Assembly: GCA_013812005.1 (NCBI GenBank) | Contig: JACCUE010000333.1 | Span: 1-14,991 of the forward strand | Source of the DNA: Thermoleophilaceae bacterium | GTDB taxonomy: Bacteria > Actinomycetota > Thermoleophilia > Solirubrobacterales > Thermoleophilaceae | Reading direction: 5' to 3' | Length of the DNA stretch: 14,991 nt | Shown: in pieces, positions 5,965 through 14,991 of the stretch | Numbering within the stretch: the stretch's first letter is position 1 | Layout: every line of letters starts with the position of its first letter | Notes under the pieces: model-generated | Told to the model about the DNA's origin: nothing | Database searches by the model: none | What the model saw: only the letters and a program-made list of their open reading frames with translations | Translations under genes and position numbers: made by a program

Positions 5965-7293
5965 CTGCCCAAGCTGTTCGGTACCGACGGCGTCCGCGGG
6001 GTCGCGGGCGAGTTTCTCAGCGCCGACCTGGCGCTGGCGCTCGGTCGTGCCGCGGCCGTCAGCGCGCAGCCGGGTGGATTGGGAGCGCCGCAGGTGCTGA
6101 TCGTGCGCGATACTCGGGAGTCCGGCGAGATGCTCGAGGCCTCGCTGGCCGCCGGAGTAGCCGCTGGTGGCGGGCACGCGCTCCTGGGCGGCGTGCTCCC
6201 CACACCCGGCGCCGCTCTGCTCGTCCGCCGCCACGGCCTGGATCTGGCCGCGGTGGTCTCGGCCTCGCACAACCCCTACCGCGACAACGGGATCAAGTTC
6301 TTCGGTCCCGACGGGATGAAGATCTCCGACGAGCGCGAGGCCGAGATCGAGCGGATGGTGTCCGAGGGCGAGACCACGAATCCCACCCGCATCGGCAGGG
6401 TGCGCGAGCTGCACGGCGCCTCCGGCGACTACCTGCGCGAGCTCGAGCTGCGGTTCCGCGACCTCGACCTGTCCGGCCGGCGGCTGCTGATCGACTGTGC
6501 CAACGGGGCCACCTACCGAGTGGCGCCGGAGATCTTCCGGCGCCTGGGCGCCCACGTGGACGCTGTGGCGGCCGCACCCGACGGACGCAACATCAACCAC
6601 GGCTGTGGCTCCACCCATATCGAGGGGCTCGCCGAGCGGGTGGCCGAGGGCTCCTACGAGCTCGGCTTCGGCTTCGACGGTGACGGTGACCGGGTGCTGG
6701 CGGTCGACCGGCGAGGCGCGGTGGTGGACGGCGACGAGCTGCTGGCTCTCGCAGCGCTCCATCTCCGTGAAACGGGGCGCCTGTCCGGCGACGGGGTCGC
6801 GGTCACGGTGATGACCAACTACGGTTTTCACACCGCGATGCGGGAGGCGGGCGTGGAGGTTGCGGTCACGCCCGTGGGCGACCGCCACGTGCTGGCCGAG
6901 CTGGTCCGGCGCAGCTGGGCGCTAGGCGGGGAGCAGTCGGGCCACATCATCGACACCGGCTTCGTGCCTTCGGGCGACGGCCTGGCCTCAGCGCTGCTCT
7001 GTCTCGAGGCGCTCGGCGACGGCGACCTGGCCGACCGCCACGCCATGAGCAAGCTGCCCCAGCGGCTGGTCAACGTGAGGGTGGCCGACCGCGGGGCGCT
7101 GGACTCCGCCACCGCTGTGCACGACGCCGTCGAGGCGGAGGGCCGCGGCCTGGAGGGGCGCGGGCGGGTCCTCGTGCGCTCCTCGGGCACGGAGCCGCTC
7201 GTGCGCGTGATGGTCGAGGCTCCCGGCGAGGAGGAGTGCGGAGCAATCACCGACCGCCTGGTGGACATCGTGCAGCGCGAGCTCGGCGGCTGA
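5965..7293 (+). CDS. glmM: Phosphoglucosamine mutase, CTG start
   Basis: GlmM interconverts glucosamine-6-phosphate and glucosamine-1-phosphate on the way to UDP-GlcNAc for peptidoglycan. From CTG 5965 the protein has 442 residues (family about 445). The start reads (M)PKLFGTDGVRG, the standard GlmM N-terminus. The phosphoserine loop is VVSASHNPYRDNGIKFFG with Ser101, the Mg2+ loop is DGDGDR (238-243), the sugar-binding loop GGEQSGH is at 321-327, and the phosphate-binding RSSGTEP is at 405-411. No ATG, GTG or TTG occurs in frame between the upstream stop and TTG 6079, and starting at 6079 would delete the conserved N-terminus, so CTG is the only sensible start. A minimal agg lies 6 bases upstream. 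It begins 7 bases after the rpsI stop and probably belongs to that transcript. Confidence 0.95.
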   Translation: MPKLFGTDGVRGVAGEFLSADLALALGRAAAVSAQPGGLGAPQVLIVRDTRESGEMLEASLAAGVAAGGGHALLGGVLPTPGAALLVRRHGLDLAAVVSASHNPYRDNGIKFFGPDGMKISDEREAEIERMVSEGETTNPTRIGRVRELHGASGDYLRELELRFRDLDLSGRRLLIDCANGATYRVAPEIFRRLGAHVDAVAAAPDGRNINHGCGSTHIEGLAERVAEGSYELGFGFDGDGDRVLAVDRRGAVVDGDELLALAALHLRETGRLSGDGVAVTVMTNYGFHTAMREAGVEVAVTPVGDRHVLAELVRRSWALGGEQSGHIIDTGFVPSGDGLASALLCLEALGDGDLADRHAMSKLPQRLVNVRVADRGALDSATAVHDAVEAEGRGLEGRGRVLVRSSGTEPLVRVMVEAPGEEECGAITDRLVDIVQRELGG

Positions 7294-7297
7294 CCCT

Positions 7298-7327
7298 CCC
7301 CCTCGGGGGCTACCCTCCCGTTCCTTC
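7298..7327 (+). promoter_or_regulatory. Short glmM-glmS gap: small GC hairpin and weak -10-like TACCCT
   Basis: The 34-base gap contains ccccctcggggg (7298-7309), a tight hairpin of about 4 pairs, and TACCCT (7311-7316), which fits TANNNT. The latter is 11 bases before the glmS ATG, further than the 7 bases seen at guaB3 and the CBS gene, so a transcript would carry only a few leader bases. The pyrimidine-rich stretch before the ATG has no Shine-Dalgarno sequence. Either a promoter or simple read-through from glmM is possible. Confidence 0.25.
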
Positions 7328-9149
<1,822 letters not shown>

Positions 9150-9157
<8 letters not shown>

Positions 9158-9524
9158 CCAGGGGGCGACTGGAGTGGGGCTCGACCTGTTGGAGATCGAC
9201 CGCTTCGAGCGAGTGCTGGAGCGCCGGCCGGGGCTGCGTTCGCGTCTGTTCACGGAATCCGAGCTGGCCTACGCGGATGCCCGGGCTCGGCCCGGTCAGC
9301 ATCTGGCCGCCCGGTTCTGCGCCAAGGAGGCTGTGGCCAAGGCACTCGGGCTCTCGAGCTGGGCGTTCGCCGATGTCGAGGTCGTGTCCCGCCCCGCGGC
9401 GCCGGAGATCCGGCTACGCGGGTCCGCGGCCGATCGGGCGACCGCGCTGGGGGTCCGGTGCGTGGTCTCGCTCACCCACACCCGCTCCACGGCCGCGGCC
9501 GTGGCCACCGTCGTGCCCCTGTAG
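9150..9524 (+). CDS. acpS: Holo-[acyl-carrier-protein] synthase
   Basis: AcpS transfers 4'-phosphopantetheine from CoA to the serine of acyl carrier protein and so activates fatty acid synthesis. The length of 124 aa is normal. The N-terminal strand TGVGLDLLEIDRF carries the Mg2+-binding Asp, FCAKEAVAKALG has the catalytic/metal-binding Glu and the CoA-contacting Lys, and VSLTHTRSTAAAVA is the C-terminal conserved stretch. The TTG at 9150 overlaps the glmS end by 8 bases. GTG 9174 is a possible later start (it has ggggg upstream) but would cut into the first strand, so TTG is preferred. The stop shares its G with the next gene's GTG. Confidence 0.93.
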
Positions 9525-11044
9525 TGCTTGCCGGCTGGCTCGACCCGCTCTACGAGGCGGAGGAGATGCGGGCGGTCGACGCCTGGGCCATTGCCGAGCA
9601 GGAGGTGCCCTCGCTTCACCTGATGGAGCGAGCCGGCATCGGCCTGGCGCGCGCCGTGGTGAGAGCGGCCCGGCCGGGGCCGGTCCGGATCGTGGTGGGC
9701 AAGGGCAACAACGGCGGCGACGGCCTGGTGGTGGCCCGGCTCCTGCGCGAGGAGGGCCGGGCGGTCGACGTGATCGCTCCTGCGCCGCTGGACGGCCCGA
9801 CCGGCGACGCCGCGGCCAATCTGAAGCGGCTTCCCGGAGCGCCGCCCGGGCCTTTCGAGCCGGGGTGCCTGGACGGATCGGGCGCCGTGGTCGACGCACT
9901 GCTGGGAACGGGCTTCTCGGGCCGGCCCCGCGAGCCGGTCGCCGGCGCGATCGCCGCGATCAACGGCCAAGACGCTCCTGTCGTGGCCTGCGACGTTCCG
10001 TCGGGCGTGGACGCCTCGACCGGCGAGGTGGACGGCGAGGCCGTTCGCGCCACCCTCACGGCCACCTTCCACGCCCCCAAGCCCGGCCTGTACGTGGCGC
10101 CCGGCGCCTTCCACGCGGGGGAGGTTGAGGCGGTCGAGATCGGCATCCCTCGCGGAGCTCCGGAGCCGTCGCGGGTGGGGCTGATCTCACAGCGGGTGCT
10201 CGCGGGCTATCCGCGGCGGGGCAGCGACGGGTCGAAGTTCGCTTCGGGCGTCGTGGTGGTGGCGGGTGGCGCCCGCGGCCTGACCGGCGCGCCCGCGATG
10301 GCGGCGCTGGCCGCTCAGCGCGCCGGCGCGGGCTATGTGCAGGTGGCGGTGCCGGCGCCGGCGCAGCCCGTGCTCGAGCTGCGACTGCTCGAGGCGATGA
10401 CCCGCGGGCTGCCCGACGAGGACGGTGCCCACTCCCCCGCCGGGGTTGGTGAGCTGGCCGAGATGGCCGAGCGTGCCGGAGCGGTCGTGCTCGGTCCCGG
10501 CTTGGGCCGGACGCAGGCGGCGGGTGGCTTCGCCCGGGAGTCGGCGCAGGCGCTCGAGGTGCCGCTGCTGATCGACGCGGACGGGCTGAACGCCCACGCA
10601 AGTCAGATCGAGTCGCTGCGCGGCCGCACTGCGTCCACTGTGCTCACCCCCCACGCCGCCGAGCTTGGCCGCCTGCTCGACCGCTCCCCGGACGAGGTGA
10701 ACGCCCACCGACTGGCCTGCGCGCGCGAGGCCGCAAACCGCAGCGGGGCGATCGTGCTGCTCAAAGGCCACGACACGATCGTGGCGGCGCCGGACGGTCG
10801 CGTGGCGGTGAGCCCCGGAGGCTCTCCCGCGCTGGCCACGGCCGGAACGGGCGACGTACTCTCGGGGTTGATCGGAGCTCTGCTGGCCAAGGGGCTCGGC
10901 CCGTTCGAGGCGGCGGCACTCGGCACGTTGGCGCACGTGCGCGCGGGCGTCGCCGCCGCCGAGCGCCACGGCGCCGACCACGTTGTGGCCGGTGACGTGA
11001 TCGACGCCCTGCCCGCGGGTCTCGCGGCTTCCGGCTCCCGATAA
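9524..11044 (+). CDS. nnr: Bifunctional NAD(P)HX epimerase / ADP-dependent NAD(P)HX dehydratase
   Basis: This fused repair enzyme restores hydrated NADH/NADPH: the N-terminal YjeF_N domain epimerises R- to S-NAD(P)HX, and the C-terminal ribokinase-like NnrD domain dehydrates the S form using ADP. Of 506 residues, about 1-215 form the epimerase, with VGKGNNGGDGLVVARLL (58-74) and CDVPSGVDASTG (156-167). About 230-500 form NnrD, with VLGPGLGRT (322-330), LTPHAAELGRLL (374-385) and ATAGTGDVLSGLIGALLA (438-455), where Asp444 is the expected catalytic Asp. The GTG at 9524 shares its G with the acpS stop (TAGTG) and lacks a Shine-Dalgarno sequence. The acpS-nnr-alr neighbourhood is common in actinobacteria. 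The TAA stop is the first half of the -10 element for the next gene. Confidence 0.96.
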   Translation: MLAGWLDPLYEAEEMRAVDAWAIAEQEVPSLHLMERAGIGLARAVVRAARPGPVRIVVGKGNNGGDGLVVARLLREEGRAVDVIAPAPLDGPTGDAAANLKRLPGAPPGPFEPGCLDGSGAVVDALLGTGFSGRPREPVAGAIAAINGQDAPVVACDVPSGVDASTGEVDGEAVRATLTATFHAPKPGLYVAPGAFHAGEVEAVEIGIPRGAPEPSRVGLISQRVLAGYPRRGSDGSKFASGVVVVAGGARGLTGAPAMAALAAQRAGAGYVQVAVPAPAQPVLELRLLEAMTRGLPDEDGAHSPAGVGELAEMAERAGAVVLGPGLGRTQAAGGFARESAQALEVPLLIDADGLNAHASQIESLRGRTASTVLTPHAAELGRLLDRSPDEVNAHRLACAREAANRSGAIVLLKGHDTIVAAPDGRVAVSPGGSPALATAGTGDVLSGLIGALLAKGLGPFEAAALGTLAHVRAGVAAAERHGADHVVAGDVIDALPAGLAASGSR

Positions 11045-11047
11045 GGT
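11042..11047 (+). promoter_or_regulatory. Leaderless-type -10 element (TAAGGT) for the CBS gene
   Basis: TAAGGT lies 7 bases (11048-11054) before the GTG at 11055, with the same hexamer and spacing as at guaB3. Its first three bases are the TAA stop codon of nnr. Transcription would begin at the GTG. No -35 consensus is clear within the end of nnr. This would make CBS-alr-cca-corA a separately controllable unit. Confidence 0.6.
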
Positions 11048-11054
11048 CAGGCCC

Positions 11055-11513
11055 GTGACGCGCACGGTCAGCGAGATCATGGACTCCCAACCCGAGACGG
11101 TGTCTCCGGACGACGACATCGAGCGGGTGATCCGGGTGCTGCGAGAGAACGAGCTTCCGGGCGTGCCGGTGGTCAACGCGGGGGGACGGTGCGTGGGCAT
11201 CGTGACCGAGGCCGACCTCGTGCTGCCCGACGAGGGCGGCGATCTGCACCTGCCCCACTACGTGAACATCTTCGGCGGCACGATCTTCCTCGAGCCGCTC
11301 AAGCACTTCGAGGACCGCCTGCGCAAGGCGTTCGCCTCCAAGGCGTCAGATCTCATGACCGAGGATCCGACCACCGTCGAGGCCGATGCCACGGTTGCCG
11401 AGGCGGCGAAGATCATCCACGAGGCCGGTCACAACCGGCTGCCGGTCACCGAGCACGGCCGCCTGGTCGGAGTCGTCACCCGTGTGGACGTGCTCGGCGC
11501 CCTCGTCTCGTAG
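11055..11513 (+). CDS. Two-CBS-domain protein
   Basis: A stand-alone Bateman module of 152 residues. The first CBS domain is about 4-58 (VSEIMDSQPETVSPDDDIE ... GIVTEADLV) and the second about 95-152 (ASDLMTEDPTTVEADATV ... GVVTRVDVLGALVS). The linker LHLPHYVNIFGGTIFLEPLK (66-85) seems conserved in one family of such proteins and is not explained by CBS folds. CBS pairs generally bind adenine nucleotides or S-adenosylmethionine and regulate partner proteins; no catalytic domain is attached, so the target is unknown. The GTG start follows a leaderless-type promoter. The stop shares its G with the GTG of alr, so this gene leads the alr-cca-corA group. Confidence 0.9.
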   Translation: MTRTVSEIMDSQPETVSPDDDIERVIRVLRENELPGVPVVNAGGRCVGIVTEADLVLPDEGGDLHLPHYVNIFGGTIFLEPLKHFEDRLRKAFASKASDLMTEDPTTVEADATVAEAAKIIHEAGHNRLPVTEHGRLVGVVTRVDVLGALVS

Positions 11514-12625
11514 TGACCCCTGGAGAGCGCGCCCTCGCGCGGGTGTACCTCGACGCCGTCCGGCGCAACTGCGAGCGCCTGCAACTGCTGCTCGCCGATG
11601 GAGCGCAGCTGTGCGCGGTGGTCAAGGCTGACGGCTACGGGCACGGTGCGGCCGAGTGCGCGCGGGCCGCGCAGGAGGGAGGGGCGGCTTGGCTCGCGGT
11701 TGCGACCGCGGGCGAGGCCGCCGACCTGCGCCACGGAGGCATCGAGGGGAGGGTGCTGGTGATGGGCGCGCTCACGGCGGCCGACACCCGGACGGCAATC
11801 GATGCCGAGGCCGATCTGGTGGTCTCAGACCGCCGTTTCCTCGACTCGATCCCGGCCCGCGCGGCACACCCCGTCCAAGTGCACGTGAAGCTCGACACGG
11901 GCATGGGCCGGCTTGGCGCGAACGATCCCGAGGAGGCACGGGCGCTGATCGACCAGGCCGACTCCGCCCCGGGCGTGGAGCTCACCGGGCTGATGACCCA
12001 CTTCGCCACCGCCGACGAGCCCGGCGACCTGTACTTCGCGGCGCAGCTGGAGCGCTTCAGGGCTTTCGTCGGTGACCTCGGTGAGCGGGCGGACACCCTG
12101 CTGGTGCACGCCGCCAACAGCGCCGCCACCTTCCGGGACCGGGCCTGTCACTTCGACATGGTGCGCTGCGGCGTAGCCATCTACGGGCTCGATCCCTTCG
12201 GGGAGGACCCCCGGCCGCGTGGCCTCGACCCCGCTCTGGGACTCGAGTCCTACGTGGCCGCGGTCAAGCGCTTCGAGCCCGGGGACAGCGCCGGCTACGG
12301 TCGGCTCTGGACGGCCGTCGAGCCGACCTTCGTGGCGACCATCCCGATCGGCTACGGCGACGGATGGCGCCGGGCGCTGACCAACGACTGCGACGTGCTC
12401 GTGAGGGGCCGCCGCCGACCGCTCGTGGGCGCGGTGAGCATGGACAACGTGACCATCGACGTGGGACCCGAGACCGACGTGGAGCCCGGCGACGCCGCCG
12501 TGCTGATCGGCGCGCAGGGCGAAGAGCGGATCCTCTGCGAAGAGGTGGCCAGACGGCTCGGAACCATCAACTACGAGGTCGTATGCGGCCTGGGCCCGCG
12601 GGTCACCCGCCGCCACGAGCGATGA
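11513..12625 (+). CDS. alr: Alanine racemase
   Basis: Alr is the PLP enzyme that interconverts L- and D-alanine, supplying D-Ala for peptidoglycan. It has 370 residues, normal for the family. The PLP-binding Lys38 lies in AVVKADGYGHGA (36-47). VKLDTGMGRLG (125-135) and RCGVAIYGLDP (218-228) are family signatures. Tyr262 in AGYGRLW (260-266) is the expected second catalytic base, and GAVSMDNVTIDVG (306-318) closes the C-terminal beta domain. GTG 11513 (MTPGERALARVYLDAV) shares a base with the CBS gene stop and has no Shine-Dalgarno sequence, so translation is probably coupled. The end overlaps cca by four bases (ATGA). Confidence 0.97.
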   Translation: MTPGERALARVYLDAVRRNCERLQLLLADGAQLCAVVKADGYGHGAAECARAAQEGGAAWLAVATAGEAADLRHGGIEGRVLVMGALTAADTRTAIDAEADLVVSDRRFLDSIPARAAHPVQVHVKLDTGMGRLGANDPEEARALIDQADSAPGVELTGLMTHFATADEPGDLYFAAQLERFRAFVGDLGERADTLLVHAANSAATFRDRACHFDMVRCGVAIYGLDPFGEDPRPRGLDPALGLESYVAAVKRFEPGDSAGYGRLWTAVEPTFVATIPIGYGDGWRRALTNDCDVLVRGRRRPLVGAVSMDNVTIDVGPETDVEPGDAAVLIGAQGEERILCEEVARRLGTINYEVVCGLGPRVTRRHER

Positions 12626-14040
12626 GCGAGCTACTGGAAGCGGAGCCGGTAGCGCGGGTGAGCGCCGCCCTGCGCGACGGACCCGCGGCCTGGCTCGTGG
12701 GCGGCGTGGTACGCGACTGCTTCCTCGACCGGCCTCTGCGCGACGTGGACCTGGCCGTGCAGGGCGAGCCCGAGGCCGCGGCGAGGGCGGTGGCCGCCGG
12801 GCTGCGCGGCCCGGTGTTCGCGCTGTCCGAGCAGTTCGGCGCCTGGAGGGTGCTCGACGGCGACCGGCGCTTCATTTGCGACATCTCGCCGCTGCAGGGG
12901 GCGACGATCGAGGAGGACCTCCGACACCGCGACTTCACCGTGAACGCCATGGCCGTGCCGCTGGCGGGCGGGGAGACGATCGACCCCCACGGCGGCCGGG
13001 CCGATCTGCAGGCCGGCCGGCTGCGCGTGCTGGGCGCGGAGGCCTACGACCACGACCCACTCCGGGCGCTGCGCCTGGTGCGCCTGGCCGCCGAGCTGGG
13101 CCTGCAGCCCGACGCCGACACCGAGCGCCTCACCTCCTCGGCGGCGCCACGGCTGTCGGAGCCCTCGCCCGAGCGGGTGTTCACGGAGCTGCGCAGGACG
13201 GTCGTGGCACCCGGGGCGCTCGACGGGCTGGGCCTGGGCGCCAGGCTCGGCGTGCTGGGCGCCGTGCTGCCCGAGCTCATGGCCCTCGAGGGAATCGAGC
13301 AGAGCCGCTTCCACCACCTCGACGTGTTCGACCACACGATCGAGGTGCTGCGCCGGCTGATCGACCTCGAGGCCGACCTGCCGTCGCTGTTCGGCGATCT
13401 CGCCGGCCCGCTGCGCGAGCAGCTCGACCAGCCGCTTGGCGATGAGCTGACACGCGGGCAGGCACTGCGCCTGGGCGCGCTGTTCCACGACGTGGCCAAG
13501 CCGGCTACGCGCGGGATTCGTGGCGACGGCAAGGTCACGTTCATCGGCCACGACTCCGCCGGGGACGCCATGGTGGGGCAGATCTTCCGCCGGCTGCGCA
13601 CCAGCGAGCGGCTGCGTGCCTACGTCGGCAAGCTCACCCGCGAGCACCTCGTGCTCGGCTTCCAGGTGCGCCGGCGCCCCCTCGACGCCCGCGCGATGCA
13701 CTCCTACCTGCGCCGCACCGAGCCCGTCGAGGTCGAGGTCACGCTGCTGTCGTGTGCGGACCGCATGGCCACCCGCGGCGACGGGCAGGACCCCTGGATC
13801 GCCGCCCACCTCGAGCTGGCGGGCGAGGTGATGGGCGCGGCGCTCGCGTGGCGGGTGAACGGCCCGCCCGTGCCGCTCCTGCGCGGCGACGAGCTGGCGC
13901 AGGAGCTGGGGGTGACACCCGGGCCCGAGCTGGGCGAGCTGCTGGCCTCCCTGGAGCAGGCGATCTACGCGGGAGAGGTCAGCGACCGCGAGCAGGCGCT
14001 GGAATACGCCCGGCGCGCGCGCGAGAATCGACCGCGATGA
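12622..14040 (+). CDS. cca: Class II CCA tRNA nucleotidyltransferase / poly(A) polymerase with HD domain
   Basis: A 472-residue class II nucleotidyltransferase that adds CCA to tRNA 3' ends or A tails to RNA; the two activities cannot be separated reliably by eye. The head domain has LVGGVVRDCFLDRPLRDVD (25-43) with metal-binding Asp41 and Asp43, and EEDLRHRDFTVNAMA (97-111). DHDPLRALRLVRLAAELG (143-160) is the usual nucleotide-recognition/neck region. A C-terminal HD phosphohydrolase-type domain is shown by HHLDVFDH (231-238), ALFHDVAKPATR (286-297) and GHDSAGD (309-315). The ATG overlaps the alr stop (ATGA), and its own stop overlaps corA in the same way. Actinobacterial proteins of this type are often annotated as CCA-adding enzymes, hence the symbol. 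Confidence 0.9.
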   Translation: MSELLEAEPVARVSAALRDGPAAWLVGGVVRDCFLDRPLRDVDLAVQGEPEAAARAVAAGLRGPVFALSEQFGAWRVLDGDRRFICDISPLQGATIEEDLRHRDFTVNAMAVPLAGGETIDPHGGRADLQAGRLRVLGAEAYDHDPLRALRLVRLAAELGLQPDADTERLTSSAAPRLSEPSPERVFTELRRTVVAPGALDGLGLGARLGVLGAVLPELMALEGIEQSRFHHLDVFDHTIEVLRRLIDLEADLPSLFGDLAGPLREQLDQPLGDELTRGQALRLGALFHDVAKPATRGIRGDGKVTFIGHDSAGDAMVGQIFRRLRTSERLRAYVGKLTREHLVLGFQVRRRPLDARAMHSYLRRTEPVEVEVTLLSCADRMATRGDGQDPWIAAHLELAGEVMGAALAWRVNGPPVPLLRGDELAQELGVTPGPELGELLASLEQAIYAGEVSDREQALEYARRARENRPR

Positions 14041-14991
14041 TCGTTGACTGCGCGGTGTACGAGCAGGGCCGGCGCCAGGACGGCGACCTCGCCCTCGCCG
14101 AGGCCTTCAAGAAGTGCCGGGGCGACGAGGAGTTCGTCTGGCTCGGGATGCACGAGCCCAGCAAGGACGAGTTCGACTCCGTGCAGCGCGAGTTCCATCT
14201 GCACGAGCTGGCCGTCGAGGACGCGATCAACGCCCATCAGCGACCCAAGCTGGAGGTCTACGGCGACACGATCTTCGTGGTCCTCAAGACAGCGCGCTAC
14301 GTCGACTCGAAGGAGGTCGTGGAGTTCGGGGAGATCCTGATCTTCCTCGGGGAGGGGTTCGTGGTCACCGTGCGCCACGGCCCGGCCTCCGATCTCCACG
14401 AGGTCCGGCGGCAGGTGGAGAGCGAGCCCGAGCGCCTCAAGCGGGGCCCCGGCGCGGTGCTGCACGCGATCCTCGACCGAGTGGTCGACGACTACGTGCC
14501 CGCTCTCGAGGGCCTGCGGGAGGATGTGGAGGAGGTGGAGAGCGAGGTGTTCGCGCCCGAGCGCAAGAGCTCGGCGCAGCGCATATACGCGCTCAAGCGC
14601 GAGGTGCTCGAGTTCACACGGGCCACTGCCCCGCTCGTGGACCCGATCGACCGGCTCGCCGAGGGGCGCTACGCCCTCGTCCACGACGACAGCCGGCACT
14701 ACTTCCGGGATGTGAGCGATCACCTCAAGCGGGTCAACGACCAGCTCGAGAGCTTCAGCGACCTGCTCACCAGCGTGCTCAGCGCCAACCTGACCCAGGT
14801 CACCGTGCAGCAAAACGAGGACGTGCGCAAGATCTCCGCGGCGGTGGCAATCATCGCCGTGCCCACGATGATCGCCGGCGTCTACGGCATGAACTTCGAC
14901 CATATGCCCGAGTTGGGCTGGCAGTACGGCTACCCGCTTGCCCTCGGGCTCATGGCTGGCATCTGCCTGGCCCTGTACCGCTACTTCAAGC
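14037..14991 (+). CDS. corA: CorA-family Mg2+/Co2+ transporter, 3' end cut by window
   Basis: CorA forms a pentameric channel in the cytoplasmic membrane for Mg2+ and sometimes Co2+. The window holds 318 residues from ATG 14037, and the last bases encode YRYFK, so only a few C-terminal residues are missing. The large N-terminal cytoplasmic domain (about 1-260) ends in long helices (KREVLEFTRATAPL, KRVNDQLESFSDLLTSVLSA). The first transmembrane helix is about 266-284 (ISAAVAIIAVPTMIAGVYG), followed by the family-defining GMN (284-286) and the loop FDHMPELGWQYGY. The second helix is about 298-313. The start overlaps the cca stop (ATGA) without a clear Shine-Dalgarno sequence. Confidence 0.95.
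   Translation, partial: MIVDCAVYEQGRRQDGDLALAEAFKKCRGDEEFVWLGMHEPSKDEFDSVQREFHLHELAVEDAINAHQRPKLEVYGDTIFVVLKTARYVDSKEVVEFGEILIFLGEGFVVTVRHGPASDLHEVRRQVESEPERLKRGPGAVLHAILDRVVDDYVPALEGLREDVEEVESEVFAPERKSSAQRIYALKREVLEFTRATAPLVDPIDRLAEGRYALVHDDSRHYFRDVSDHLKRVNDQLESFSDLLTSVLSANLTQVTVQQNEDVRKISAAVAIIAVPTMIAGVYGMNFDHMPELGWQYGYPLALGLMAGICLALYRYFK

Noticed and set aside
6079..7293. glmM starting at TTG 6079
   Set aside because: It would remove PKLFGTDGVRG and the first strand of the fold, which GlmM needs.
7294..7327. glmS ribozyme or riboswitch
   Set aside because: The gap is only 34 bases, far too short for the ribozyme, and shows just a tiny GC hairpin.

Overview
The window is a GC-rich, densely packed stretch of bacterial chromosome made almost entirely of housekeeping genes. 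The gene set points to Actinomycetota: a GuaB3-type IMP dehydrogenase relative beside guaA, a ribosomal protein S9 with a long acidic N-terminal extension, and a glmM-glmS-acpS-nnr-alr order. Leaderless-type promoters and strong C/G at third codon positions fit as well. A deep-branching class such as Thermoleophilia (Solirubrobacterales-like) is my best guess; this is inference without any database search. I see no phage, insertion sequence, CRISPR, tRNA or rRNA.

Layout. 1-581: 3' part of a PfkB-family sugar kinase. 582-834: non-coding gap with a 25-bp tandem repeat, several perfect short palindromes and the guaB3 promoter. 835-3674: guaB3 and guaA, overlapping by one base, which act around GMP synthesis. 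3675-3752: strong hairpin between convergent genes. 3753-about 4649 (minus): SAM-dependent methyltransferase with an unclear start. 4650-4722: divergent promoter region with a strong hairpin before rplM. 4723-5957: rplM and rpsI (ribosomal proteins L13 and S9). 5965-7293: glmM, which appears to start at CTG. 7328-9157: glmS. 9150-9524: acpS. 9524-11044: bifunctional NAD(P)HX epimerase/dehydratase. 11055-11513: two-CBS-domain protein behind its own leaderless promoter. 11513-12625: alr. 12622-14040: class II tRNA nucleotidyltransferase/poly(A) polymerase with an HD domain. 14037-14991: corA-type Mg2+/Co2+ transporter, cut by the window end.

How the genes work together. GlmM and GlmS make glucosamine phosphates for UDP-GlcNAc, and Alr makes D-alanine, so the middle of the window supplies peptidoglycan precursors. 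AcpS activates acyl carrier protein, and the Nnr protein repairs damaged NAD(P)H. From glmS onward nearly every junction overlaps, including the recurrent TAGTG and ATGA forms. The one break is at 11045-11054, where a new promoter starts the CBS-alr-cca-corA group.

I do not see a convincing undescribed biological system. The points most worth checking are the matched TAAGGT-N7-start promoters, the CTG start of glmM, the S9 extension, the repeat array upstream of guaB3, the rplM leader hairpin and the unresolved role of actinobacterial GuaB3.
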